In this document: positions 16,646-26,129 of the stretch, one piece after another
Layout: every line of letters starts with the position of its first letter
Position numbering within the stretch: the first letter of the stretch is position 1
Translations under genes and position numbers: made by a program
Notes under the pieces: generated by a model
Told to the model about the DNA's origin: nothing
Database searches by the model: none
The model's input: only the letters and a program-made list of their open reading frames with translations
Assembly: GCA_023251515.1 (NCBI GenBank)
Contig: JAHEYQ010000044.1
Span: forward strand, 1-39,032
Length of the DNA: 39,032 bases
Reading direction: 5' to 3'
Origin: Bacteroidales bacterium
Lineage (GTDB): Bacteria; Bacteroidota; Bacteroidia; Bacteroidales; JACABE01

Positions 16646-16906
16646 GGGGTTAATTGTGTAGTTTTGAGGTTAATAATCTGAAATCTTGAATCCACAAATA
16701 TCGGAATTTTACATTTTCGTTCTTTTTCAAATAAAAAGAATTTCCAAACTATTACATTCAATGTTTTGCAGCTATTGTAACAAAAGTGTGTTATCCATAT
16801 ATCATATAATTTTAACATTAAAGATAATTTTATTATTAATACAACCACCATACAGAACTCACTGTCTTCAAATTAATTCAAACAATTAAAAACACCAAAC
16901 TTACAA

Positions 16907-18076
16907 ATGAAAAATTTATCACTAATCTTTTTGGCAATTTTAAGCATAAACATTGCAAATGCACAATGGGTGCAAACAAGTATAAATAATACAACAGTAA
17001 CTTCCTTAGCCGTAAGTGGTAGCAATATTTATGCAGGTACTATAAAAGGGGTTTATTTGTCTGCTAATAACGGAACAATATGGACAGCAATGAATAATGG
17101 TTTAACAGATTCTATAATACTATCATTAGCAGTTAATGGAAACAATATATACGCAGGTACAACAAATGGAGTTTATTTGTCATCAAATAATGGTACAAAT
17201 TGGACTGCCGTGAATAACGGTATTGCAAATAAATCTGTAATAGCAATAGCAATTAGTGGAAATAACATATTTGCAGGAACTTCTGAAGATGGAGTGTTTT
17301 TAACTACAAATAATGGAGCAAACTGGACTGCAGTAAACAATGGTTTAACAACTATTGAAATTACTTCGTTAGCTATTAGCGGTAACAATATTTTTGCAGG
17401 GACCGAATATGGTCATATTTTTTTATCAAACAACAATGCTTCAAGCTGGATAAATGCAAGTAATAATCTTATATTTTCAAATTTTATAATGTCATTAGCC
17501 ACTGATGGAAACAAAATCTATGCAAGTTTAGATGATATGGGCGTGTATTATTCTTCTGACAATGGAGTAAGCTGGACAGCTGCGAATAATGGACTAACTA
17601 GTCCCTGGATTAAAACATTTGCAATCAGTGGTGGTGATATATTTGCAGGATCTTACGGCGAAGGAGTGTTTTATTCGTCCAATAATGCTAATATATGGGT
17701 AAACAAAGGATTAACAAATAAGGGAGTTTTATCATTAAAAATTGAAGGAAATTATATTTATGCAGGGACTGAGAATGAAGGAGTATGGAAACGACAACTA
17801 TCTGAAATAACAGATGTTGAAAAAAATGATTCAGATACAGAATTATCTGTTTTTCCAAATCCAGTAAAAGATAATTTGATAATAGAACTAAAGGAAAGCC
17901 AGATTTTGCAAAATTCTTCGATATCCATCTACAATATTCAAGGACAATTGCTATTACATGAAAATCTTATGCAATCACAAACTGTGTTTAATATTGAAGA
18001 ATTTGCCAAAGGCATCTATATTATAAAAATATATAATGATAAAGAATCTTTGCAAGAGAAATTTGTGAAAGAATAA
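16907..18076 (+). CDS. Secreted Asp-box propeller protein with type IX sorting domain
   Basis: This 389-residue protein is the most compact of the four propeller paralogues: a signal peptide (1-20, ending A-N-A-Q), six Asp-box units (about 25-300, such as S-S-N-N-G-T-N-W-T-A-V-N-N-G) and a type IX sorting domain from about 312 (V-F-P-N-P-V-K-D-N to F-V-K-E). It has no PKD or InlB-like stalk. Several units are close to one another in sequence, suggesting recent expansion of the repeat. It is separated from the other three genes by the oppositely oriented oxidative-stress operon and lies between two TfoX_C fragments. Predicted extracellular; ligand unknown. Confidence 0.85.
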   Translation: MKNLSLIFLAILSINIANAQWVQTSINNTTVTSLAVSGSNIYAGTIKGVYLSANNGTIWTAMNNGLTDSIILSLAVNGNNIYAGTTNGVYLSSNNGTNWTAVNNGIANKSVIAIAISGNNIFAGTSEDGVFLTTNNGANWTAVNNGLTTIEITSLAISGNNIFAGTEYGHIFLSNNNASSWINASNNLIFSNFIMSLATDGNKIYASLDDMGVYYSSDNGVSWTAANNGLTSPWIKTFAISGGDIFAGSYGEGVFYSSNNANIWVNKGLTNKGVLSLKIEGNYIYAGTENEGVWKRQLSEITDVEKNDSDTELSVFPNPVKDNLIIELKESQILQNSSISIYNIQGQLLLHENLMQSQTVFNIEEFAKGIYIIKIYNDKESLQEKFVKE

Positions 18077-18093
18077 CACTTATATTTATTACA

Positions 18094-18210
18094 TAAAGAT
18101 ATTTGTATATGCTCGCTTAATGCAATAAAAGGAGCCATTAGGGCTTTTGATGGAGTAAGCTGAATATCTATGTAAAAATGAGTTTAAAGCATTTAATAAT
18201 CATCAGATGA
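18094..18210 (+). pseudogene. Decayed TfoX_C gene fragment, copy C
   Basis: The segment starts 18 nt after the propeller stop codon and matches the TfoX_C 3' half, including GTATATGCTCGCTT. It has an in-frame stop, indels and an altered tail ending CATCAGATGAAG. It is the most degraded copy. The short junction with the preceding propeller gene resembles that at copy A. Confidence 0.65.
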
Positions 18211-18448
18211 AGTTATACTTGAATATTACTATTTTATCATAAGTATAAATTAAATAAGTTTCACGATTCTATCATTTCATTAAGCTAAAGGAACTAACTC
18301 GCCAGCTTTTGCAATTTAATCTTTACAAAAAAACAATCTAAATCTGAATAATTCACATCATAAATAAAGTAACAACTTTATTTAATTAGATATGTTTTCA
18401 GATAATTGCAATAACACAACTATATTATATTAACATTATTTAACATAA
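18211..18448. other. Intergenic spacer upstream of the BlaI operon
   Basis: This AT-rich sequence follows the last TfoX_C remnant. I see no open frame, RNA gene or clear terminator in it. Confidence 0.4.
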
Positions 18449-18488
18449 ACAACTAAACAAATAGTTGTATAACTAAGTTTTTAGTTGT
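18449..18488 (+). promoter_or_regulatory. Two BlaI-type inverted-repeat operators
   Basis: Operator 1 is ACAACTA (18449-18455), 6 nt, TAGTTGT (18462-18468), a perfect inverted repeat. Operator 2 is ATAACTAA (18469-18476), GTTT, TTAGTTGT (18481-18488), with one mismatch. Their centres are 20 bp apart, two helical turns, and they cover the -33 element and the spacer of the promoter. This is the arrangement expected for autorepression by the downstream BlaI-family protein. Confidence 0.75.
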
Positions 18489-18495
18489 ATCTTTG
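18465..18495 (+). promoter_or_regulatory. Promoter of the BlaI-M56 operon
   Basis: TTG at 18465-18467, 20 nt, then TATCTTTG at 18488-18495 match the Bacteroidetes -33/-7 consensus. The spacing equals that of the gyrB promoter. The predicted start is near 18500-18502, about 30 nt before the ATG at 18531. Confidence 0.7.
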
Positions 18496-18530
18496 TAAAA
18501 CAATTTATGATTATTCAAAAATATTAAATA

Positions 18531-18905
18531 ATGAAAGAACTAACCAGAGCAGAAGAACAAATCATGCATATTCTGTGGGAAATTAACCAAGGATTTATCA
18601 AAGATATACTTGAAAAAACTGACGAACCAAAGCCTGCTTACAATACAGTTTCAACAATCGTTAGAATACTTGAGAAAAAAGGCTTTATCGGATATAAAGC
18701 TTATGGGAAAACGCATGAGTATTATCCGCTTATTTCAAAAGAAACTTACAAAAAGGAACTAATGGGAAATGTTGTTAAAAATTATTTCAGTAATTCGTTC
18801 AAACAATTGGTATCATTTTTTGCAAATGACAAGCAAATGACTTTAGAAGAACTGGAAGAAATCCAAACCATGCTCGAAAAAGAAATAATAAAACAAAAAA
18901 AATAG
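18531..18905 (+). CDS. BlaI/MecI/CopY-family transcriptional repressor
   Basis: This 124-residue winged-helix protein has L-T-R-A-E-E-Q-I-M-H-I-L-W (2-14), the recognition region P-A-Y-N-T-V-S-T-I-V-R-I-L-E-K-K-G-F (about 35-52) and a helical C-terminal dimerisation part. The family binds inverted repeats as a dimer and is inactivated by cleavage when a partner M56 protease is activated. Two matching operators overlap its own promoter. The M56 gene starts 5 nt downstream. In Bacteroidetes these pairs are common and usually unrelated to beta-lactams; the signal sensed here is unknown. Confidence 0.92.
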   Translation: MKELTRAEEQIMHILWEINQGFIKDILEKTDEPKPAYNTVSTIVRILEKKGFIGYKAYGKTHEYYPLISKETYKKELMGNVVKNYFSNSFKQLVSFFANDKQMTLEELEEIQTMLEKEIIKQKK

Positions 18906-18910
18906 GTATT

Positions 18911-20167
18911 ATGGAAACTTTTCTTGAATACATTCTAAAATCCACCTTATTTTTAAGTCTTTTTATACTAATTTACAGAGGTTTATTAAAAAAAGAAACG
19001 TTTTTTAAATTAAACAGATTTTTGCTTTTATCAGCAATAATCATTTCCTGTTTAATTTTACCTTTAAATAATTCTTTTTATCAAACAAGCATTAGTGGAA
19101 TAAAAAATATTTATCTGAATGAAGTAATAATCAAAGCCGGAACATCTACATTTTCAAACTTTTATCATACTGATTTTATATCGTTTATATTTGATTTTTA
19201 TCTTTTGATTACTGCATTTTTATTTATCAGATTTATCATTCAAATATTGCAAATATTAAACTTATTTCTGAAATCAAATACATCTGATACGGGTTCAAAC
19301 ATAATTTATACTGATAAATATCCATCATTTTCATTCTTTAATTTAATTTTTATAAATAATAAAACTTCAAATGATTATGAAAAAATATTACAACATGAAA
19401 AGATACATGTAAATCAGTTTCATACTTTTGATATAATTCTTACAGAATTAATATGTATCATTCACTGGTTCAATCCAATACTTCTGTTATACAAAACATC
19501 CTTCCGCGAAATTCATGAATATCTGGCAGATGAAGGAGTTATAAAAAATGGTATTGATAAAAAAGCATATCAATTGCTTTTGCTATCGGTAGCAAAAGGG
19601 ATAATTGATTATAAACCAATTAATAATTTCAATTCAATAATTAAAAAACGCATTATTATGATGTCAAAACAAAAATCGTCGGGTTCACACTTAGTGAAGT
19701 ATGGACTGGTATTACCATTGATTTGTATGCTTTGGTTTTTTCCTTCAATAAAATTGGAAAAACTACAGGCATCAAATAAAAATTTAATTACAAAAACACA
19801 ACAAGAGAAGCCGAAAGTAAAAGAACAAAAGGCTAAAAATGAAGAAGTTTTTACTGTTGTTGAAAATCAGCCTGAGTTTATTGGGGGACAAACTGCAATG
19901 ATTGAATTTCTTACCAAAAACATTGTGTATCCCAATGCAGAAAGAGAAAAAGGGATACAAGGTACTGTTTATGTTACATTTATTGTAGAAACAGATGGAA
20001 ATTTAAGCAATGTAAAGGTTATAAGAGGAGTAAACAAAGCCCTTGATACGGAGGCAGTAAGAGTTGTAAATCTAATGAAAAAGAAATGGAAAGCAGGAAC
20101 TTTTAAAGGGAAACCTGTAAGAGTTCAGTTTAATTTACCAATTAAATATGCACTTGAAGAAAAATAG
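18911..20167 (+). CDS. M56 (BlaR1-like) membrane metallopeptidase with TonB C-terminal domain
   Basis: This 418-residue inner-membrane protein has hydrophobic segments near 11-27, 37-53, 90-118, 173-195 and 262-280. The zinc site is H-E-K-I-H at 162-166, with a downstream E-I-H-E-Y-L-A-D-E (200-208) that supplies the third ligand. Residues about 325-418 form a TonB C-terminal domain (I-V-Y-P-N-A-E ... G-T-V-Y-V-T-F-I-V ... D-T-E-A-V-R-V-V) instead of the penicillin-binding sensor of BlaR1. It probably cleaves or triggers loss of the BlaI-type repressor. The periplasmic TonB domain may sense or contact an outer-membrane partner, which is inference. A strong terminator follows at 20189-20225. 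Confidence 0.9.
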   Translation: METFLEYILKSTLFLSLFILIYRGLLKKETFFKLNRFLLLSAIIISCLILPLNNSFYQTSISGIKNIYLNEVIIKAGTSTFSNFYHTDFISFIFDFYLLITAFLFIRFIIQILQILNLFLKSNTSDTGSNIIYTDKYPSFSFFNLIFINNKTSNDYEKILQHEKIHVNQFHTFDIILTELICIIHWFNPILLLYKTSFREIHEYLADEGVIKNGIDKKAYQLLLLSVAKGIIDYKPINNFNSIIKKRIIMMSKQKSSGSHLVKYGLVLPLICMLWFFPSIKLEKLQASNKNLITKTQQEKPKVKEQKAKNEEVFTVVENQPEFIGGQTAMIEFLTKNIVYPNAEREKGIQGTVYVTFIVETDGNLSNVKVIRGVNKALDTEAVRVVNLMKKKWKAGTFKGKPVRVQFNLPIKYALEEK

Positions 20168-20188
20168 CAACAATCTATTCTCTTTTGA

Positions 20189-20225
20189 TTAAAAAAGACA
20201 AACAAAATAAGTTTGTCTTTTTTAA
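20189..20225 (+). terminator. Rho-independent terminator after the M56 gene
   Basis: Arms of 15 nt (20189-20203 and 20211-20225) containing AAAAGACAAAC and GTTTGTCTTTT enclose a 7-nt loop, and the 3' arm includes a run of six T. It lies 21 nt after the M56 stop codon. Confidence 0.85.
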
Positions 20226-20335
20226 TTTAACAACAAATAATAATCAAAAACTGATTTTAATACACCTTAAAACCAATTATAAACCAAGAGGAAATGAATA
20301 TCATACTCTTGATTTATAAAATTGCCAATATATAA

Positions 20336-22378
<2,043 letters not shown>

Positions 22379-22397
22379 TCATCATCATAATATCAAC

Positions 22398-22431
22398 AAA
22401 AAAGGGAGTGTTTTTCAATATTCCCTTTTTT
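22398..22431. terminator. Bidirectional terminator between gyrB and the AlgH gene
   Basis: AAAAAAGGGA (22398-22407) pairs with TCCCTTTTTT (22422-22431) around a 14-nt loop. T-runs occur on both strands, so it can end both convergent genes. Confidence 0.8.
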
Positions 22432-22436
22432 TATTG

Positions 22437-23024
22437 CTAATTAAAACTTGGATTAACAGGAAAGTTTATCCAGTGCGCATAATCATCGCCCAGCTTCAAA
22501 ACCATTGCCTTCCATACTTCATCAGGTGATTCATTCAACAAAATATCTGTCTTTACTTTGGTAACTACCCATGAATTAATACTCAATTCTTCGTCCAATT
22601 GTTTTGGGCTCCAGCCAGAATAACCAATAAAAAATCTGATATTATCCTTATTTAATTGATTGCAGGCAATTAACTCCTTAATAATATCAATATCACCGCC
22701 CCAAAACAAATCATTACTTATTGGAATACATTCAGCAATTTCAGGAAATTTATGAATATAAAACAAACTGTCTGTCTTTACTGGTCCTCCCAAAAATAAA
22801 TCAGCATCCAGTTTAGGAAAATCAGTTATCAAATCATTCAATTTTACATGCAATGGTTTATTAAAAACCATGCCGTAAGAGCCCTCTTCATTATGTTCAG
22901 CCAAAAGTATAACCGAACGCTTGAAATAATAATCACCCATAAAAGGTTCTGCTATAAGCAATTTACCTTTTGAAGGACTCAATTTATTAGGCTTTATCTC
23001 TAATATTTTATTTATATCGGTCAT
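22437..23024 (-). CDS. YqgE/AlgH family protein (UPF0301)
   Basis: This 195-residue protein has the DUF179 signatures: G-K-L-L-I-A-E-P-F-M-G-D-Y-Y-F (20-34), S-Y-G-M-V-F-N-K-P-L, F-L-G-G-P-V and the F-I-G-Y-S-G-W-S-P-K-Q-L-D-E-E region near 138-152. The family is widespread and structurally known, but its biochemical role is unresolved; the AlgH name comes from alginate regulation in Pseudomonas and should not be carried over. It is transcribed away from the MurL-MurD2 pair, with back-to-back -7 elements between them. Confidence 0.92.
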   Translation of the reverse strand: MTDINKILEIKPNKLSPSKGKLLIAEPFMGDYYFKRSVILLAEHNEEGSYGMVFNKPLHVKLNDLITDFPKLDADLFLGGPVKTDSLFYIHKFPEIAECIPISNDLFWGGDIDIIKELIACNQLNKDNIRFFIGYSGWSPKQLDEELSINSWVVTKVKTDILLNESPDEVWKAMVLKLGDDYAHWINFPVNPSFN

Positions 23025-23041
23025 TATTTTTAAGTTTAAGT

Positions 23042-23058
23042 CAAAATTAGTAATTTTG
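23042..23058. promoter_or_regulatory. Palindrome of two back-to-back -7 elements
   Basis: CAAAATTA, one G, then TAATTTTG form a perfect 17-nt palindrome. Read on the minus strand the first half is a -7 element for the AlgH gene (ATG at 23024); read on the plus strand the second half serves murL (ATG at 23102). Neither has a TTG at the expected -33 position. It could also bind a dimeric regulator. Confidence 0.5.
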
Positions 23059-23101
23059 AAGTTTATTACGTAAAAATACTCACAAATATTATACCATTTT
23101 C

Positions 23102-24478
23102 ATGAATATTTTGCCAAATACAGATAAGTATCTGAAATTAAGACAAGAATACAACTTCTTTACTTATGAAAATTATCATTATTCCATAGATAATAATAAC
23201 TTAAAAATTGAATTTGAGTTCAATTTGTCCGATAAATATATATTTCGACCCAGTTTAACGTTTACAAGCCGTTCTTTTTATAATTTCGAAAATATACCTG
23301 ATACTTTATTGCAAAACATTATCTTCCATATTGGTTTGGTTGAATTAATAAGTTATTGGAAAGCAGCTTGTCCTCCAAAAATCATTATAAAACCTCATTT
23401 TTTGGATAATCAACAAATAGAATTCTGGAAAAAAATCTATTTCAACGGCTTGGGCGAATTCTTTTATCTCAACAATATAAATGCAACTCAAAACGACTTT
23501 GTTGACATTTTGTCAGTATCAGAAAACAAACTTAATAAAACTGATATTTTGACAGATAATTCAGTAATAATTCCAATTGGTGGAGGGAAAGATTCTGTTG
23601 TAACACTCGAATTATTAAAACACTACAGAAATGACAATATTCCTTTGATTATGAATCCAAGGGGAGCAAGTTTATCAACTGCTCAATTGGGAGGATTTCC
23701 TCAGGAAAAAATCATTGAAATAAACAGAACGATTCATCCACAATTACTTGAACTAAACAAACAAGGTTTTCTGAACGGACACACGCCATTCTCTGCATTA
23801 CTTGCATTTGTTACAATACTCTCAGCTGCAATTACATCAAAAAAACACATTGCATTATCAAACGAATCAAGTGCTAATGAATCTACTGTTGAAAACTCTA
23901 ATGTAAATCATCAATATTCAAAATCTTATGAATTTGAAGCAGATTTCAGACAATATATTGACACTTATATTTCTTCTTCTTTCAACTATTTCAGCTTTTT
24001 ACGTCCGATAAGTGAACTACAGATCGGAAAATTATTTTCAAAAAATAAGAAATATTTTATGGATTTTAAAAGCTGTAATGCTGGAAGTAAGCAAGATATC
24101 TGGTGCGGTAATTGTCCGAAATGTTTATTTGCTTTTATCATACTTTCACCGTTTATTAAAAGAGATAAAATGATAGAAATCTTTGGAAAAGATATGCTTA
24201 ACGATCAGAATATGTTATTTTATTTTGAGCAACTTACCGGAATTGAAAAAGTTAAGCCCTTTGAATGTGTTGGAACTGTTGATGAAGTAAATATTGCTAT
24301 AAATATGCTTATCAGACAATTAAAAGAAGAAGAACTGCCATTGCTTTTAAAGTATTACAAAACTTTAAACATCTATATGCAATATGAAAATTTAGACTTA
24401 AAACCGTTTCTGAAAGAATTTAACGAAGAACATTTCTTAAACTCAGACTTCGAAACAATAATAAAACAATACATTTAA
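23102..24478 (+). CDS. murL: UDP-MurNAc-L-Ala-L-Glu epimerase
   Basis: This 458-residue protein fits MurL, which converts the terminal L-Glu of UDP-MurNAc-L-Ala-L-Glu to D-Glu with use of ATP. It has a PP-loop-like motif I-P-I-G-G-G-K-D-S (157-165), conserved phrases L-N-G-H-T-P-F-S-A-L (224-233) and S-N-E-S-S-A-N-E-S (253-261), and a Cys cluster at C325, C335, C338 and C341 (W-C-G-N-C-P-K-C). The next gene, 17 nt downstream, looks like MurD2, the ligase that makes its substrate; the same pair was characterised in Xanthomonas oryzae. Together they bypass a need for free D-Glu from glutamate racemase. The pairing makes the call strong, though enzyme activity is inferred. Confidence 0.85.
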   Translation: MNILPNTDKYLKLRQEYNFFTYENYHYSIDNNNLKIEFEFNLSDKYIFRPSLTFTSRSFYNFENIPDTLLQNIIFHIGLVELISYWKAACPPKIIIKPHFLDNQQIEFWKKIYFNGLGEFFYLNNINATQNDFVDILSVSENKLNKTDILTDNSVIIPIGGGKDSVVTLELLKHYRNDNIPLIMNPRGASLSTAQLGGFPQEKIIEINRTIHPQLLELNKQGFLNGHTPFSALLAFVTILSAAITSKKHIALSNESSANESTVENSNVNHQYSKSYEFEADFRQYIDTYISSSFNYFSFLRPISELQIGKLFSKNKKYFMDFKSCNAGSKQDIWCGNCPKCLFAFIILSPFIKRDKMIEIFGKDMLNDQNMLFYFEQLTGIEKVKPFECVGTVDEVNIAINMLIRQLKEEELPLLLKYYKTLNIYMQYENLDLKPFLKEFNEEHFLNSDFETIIKQYI

Positions 24479-24495
24479 ACAGAAAACAATAAAAA

Positions 24496-25881
24496 ATGAA
24501 TATTGATATACTTAATAATCAAATATCAGGAAAAAAAGTTCTTATTTTAGGATTTGGAAAAGAAGGTAAAACAACTTACTCCATTTTGCGAAAACATTTT
24601 GCAAATCAATTATTTACCATTGCTGATAAAGATGAATTTTTTATTCAAAAAAACAGTTTTCTTGAAAATGATAATGTAGATTTCATTTTGGGTGATAAAT
24701 ATCTGAATGAAATTTCTAATTTCGATCTGATCATTAAAACACCTGGTATTTCATTAAAAAACTTAGATTCCAATTTAGTATATTCATTAAATATCAGCTC
24801 ACAAACTGATTTGTTTTTAAAATTATATTCAGATCAGGTTATCGGAATTACCGGAACCAAAGGAAAGAGCACAACTACTAGTCTGATTTATCATATAATT
24901 AAGTCATTTACAGAAAATGTAATATTGGTTGGAAACATTGGAATTCCACCTTTTGAGCTTATTGATTCAATAAACAATAAAACAATAATTGTTTACGAAA
25001 TGTCTTCACATCAATTAGAAAATATTTCGGTATCACCACATATTTCAATCTTACTAAATTTATATCAAGAGCATTTAGATCATTATCAATCATATAAAGA
25101 TTACCAACTTGCAAAATTCAATATTGCAAAATATCAGAATGAAAATGATTTTTTTATTTTTAACACAGATAATCAGGAGATTAACAAACTTGTTAATGAA
25201 ATTGATTTAACAGCTAATCAAATTACATTTTCATTAGAAACTGAGCAAAAAAATGGAATGCATTTAGCAAACAAAACTTTATGGTTAACAGAAAATAATA
25301 TCAAAACAGCAATTTACAACATTGATTATGAGCGATTTTTAAAAGGCAAGCATAATTTATTAAATATTATGGCAGCAATTTGCGCATGCAAGCTAAAAAA
25401 CATTCCTGATTCAATTATTTTATATGGAATTGCAAGCTTTAAAGGACTGGAACACAGAATAGAATATATTGGCGAATTTAAAAATGTTGTTTTTTATAAT
25501 GATTCAATTTCTACCATACCTGAAGCAACAATAGCTGCGGTAAATGCATTGGAAAATGTTGATACTCTAATATTAGGAGGTTATGATAGAGGAATTGATT
25601 ATAGCTCATTAGCAGATTTTTTGATTGAATCTGAAATCAGAAATTTTATTTTTGTTGGCAAAGCTGGTGAAAGAATCTTTAATGAAATCAAAAATCTTGG
25701 GTGTTTTGATAAAGCTTTCTATGAGTCAGATTCTTATGAAGAAGTGGTAAACATCAGTTTTCAGGTTACACAAAAAGGAAAAATTTGTTTGTTATCACCT
25801 GCTGCTTCAAGTTATGATATGTTTAAAAACTTTGAGGAAAGAGGAAGCAAATTTAAAAAATTGATTCGCAAACATATCTGA
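24496..25881 (+). CDS. murD2: UDP-MurNAc-L-Ala--L-glutamate ligase (MurD2 type)
   Basis: This 461-residue Mur ligase adds glutamate to UDP-MurNAc-L-Ala using ATP. It has an N-terminal Rossmann part (G-F-G-K-E-G, 19-24), the ATP loop G-T-K-G-K-S-T (120-126), and the catalytic centre Y-E-M-S-S-H-Q-L-E (167-175) with L-Y-Q-E-H-L-D-H. Classical MurD has N-D-S-K-A-T-N and G-G-D-x-K in its C-terminal domain, where the Lys helps bind D-Glu. Here the sequences are N-D-S-I-S-T (335-340) and G-G-Y-D-R-G-I-D-Y (361-369), the form I associate with L-Glu-specific MurD2. Its place directly after murL supports this. The alternative is an ordinary MurD; a separate classical murD in a mur cluster elsewhere would argue which one is essential. 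Confidence 0.83.
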   Translation: MNIDILNNQISGKKVLILGFGKEGKTTYSILRKHFANQLFTIADKDEFFIQKNSFLENDNVDFILGDKYLNEISNFDLIIKTPGISLKNLDSNLVYSLNISSQTDLFLKLYSDQVIGITGTKGKSTTTSLIYHIIKSFTENVILVGNIGIPPFELIDSINNKTIIVYEMSSHQLENISVSPHISILLNLYQEHLDHYQSYKDYQLAKFNIAKYQNENDFFIFNTDNQEINKLVNEIDLTANQITFSLETEQKNGMHLANKTLWLTENNIKTAIYNIDYERFLKGKHNLLNIMAAICACKLKNIPDSIILYGIASFKGLEHRIEYIGEFKNVVFYNDSISTIPEATIAAVNALENVDTLILGGYDRGIDYSSLADFLIESEIRNFIFVGKAGERIFNEIKNLGCFDKAFYESDSYEEVVNISFQVTQKGKICLLSPAASSYDMFKNFEERGSKFKKLIRKHI

Positions 25882-25916
25882 AATTATTTTGTTATATTTA
25901 TATCAATACAATTTAT

Positions 25917-26129
25917 ATGATAAAGAAAGTTTTTTTTATAGCAATTTTGGCGATGATACAATTTTCATGTACAGAAAACACGAATTCAGAAGAATACCAA
26001 CAACAATTGGATAATCAACGTAAAGAAGATGCCGCTAAAAAAAAACAAATGATGGATGATAATCAGGATGATTATAAAGTTAGGCGAATTCCAGCTAAAG
26101 AAGAAGAACCAAAACCTGATGATGATTAG
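25917..26129 (+). CDS. Small charged putative lipoprotein
   Basis: This 70-residue protein has a lysine start, a hydrophobic segment (6-15) and a cysteine at about 18 in Q-F-S-C-T-E. That is an acceptable Bacteroidetes-style lipobox, so it may be a lipoprotein. The rest is very hydrophilic, rich in Gln, Lys, Asp and Glu, and ends D-D-D. No family recognised. It lies 35 nt after murD2 and its stop overlaps the stop of the convergent O-antigen ligase by four bases. Confidence 0.6.
   Translation: MIKKVFFIAILAMIQFSCTENTNSEEYQQQLDNQRKEDAAKKKQMMDDNQDDYKVRRIPAKEEEPKPDDD

Larger units (their letters stand above)
16132..16906. other. Long intergenic region between divergent operons
   Basis: This 775-nt AT-rich spacer holds a TfoX_C fragment (16537-16645) and a small inverted-repeat element (16427-16517). 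Near 16242-16249 there is a near -7 element for the ferritin operon (CATCTTTG on the minus strand), but no -33 partner was seen. Short open frames at about 16636-16889 lack any recognisable protein features and are not called. Confidence 0.5.

Noticed and set aside
16636..16889. Short open frames on both strands upstream of the last propeller gene
   Set aside because: Low-complexity AT-rich translation, overlap with each other and with a TfoX_C remnant, and no recognisable domain or promoter.
18911..20167. Beta-lactam-sensing BlaR1
   Set aside because: The penicillin-binding sensor domain is absent; the C terminus is a TonB-type domain.
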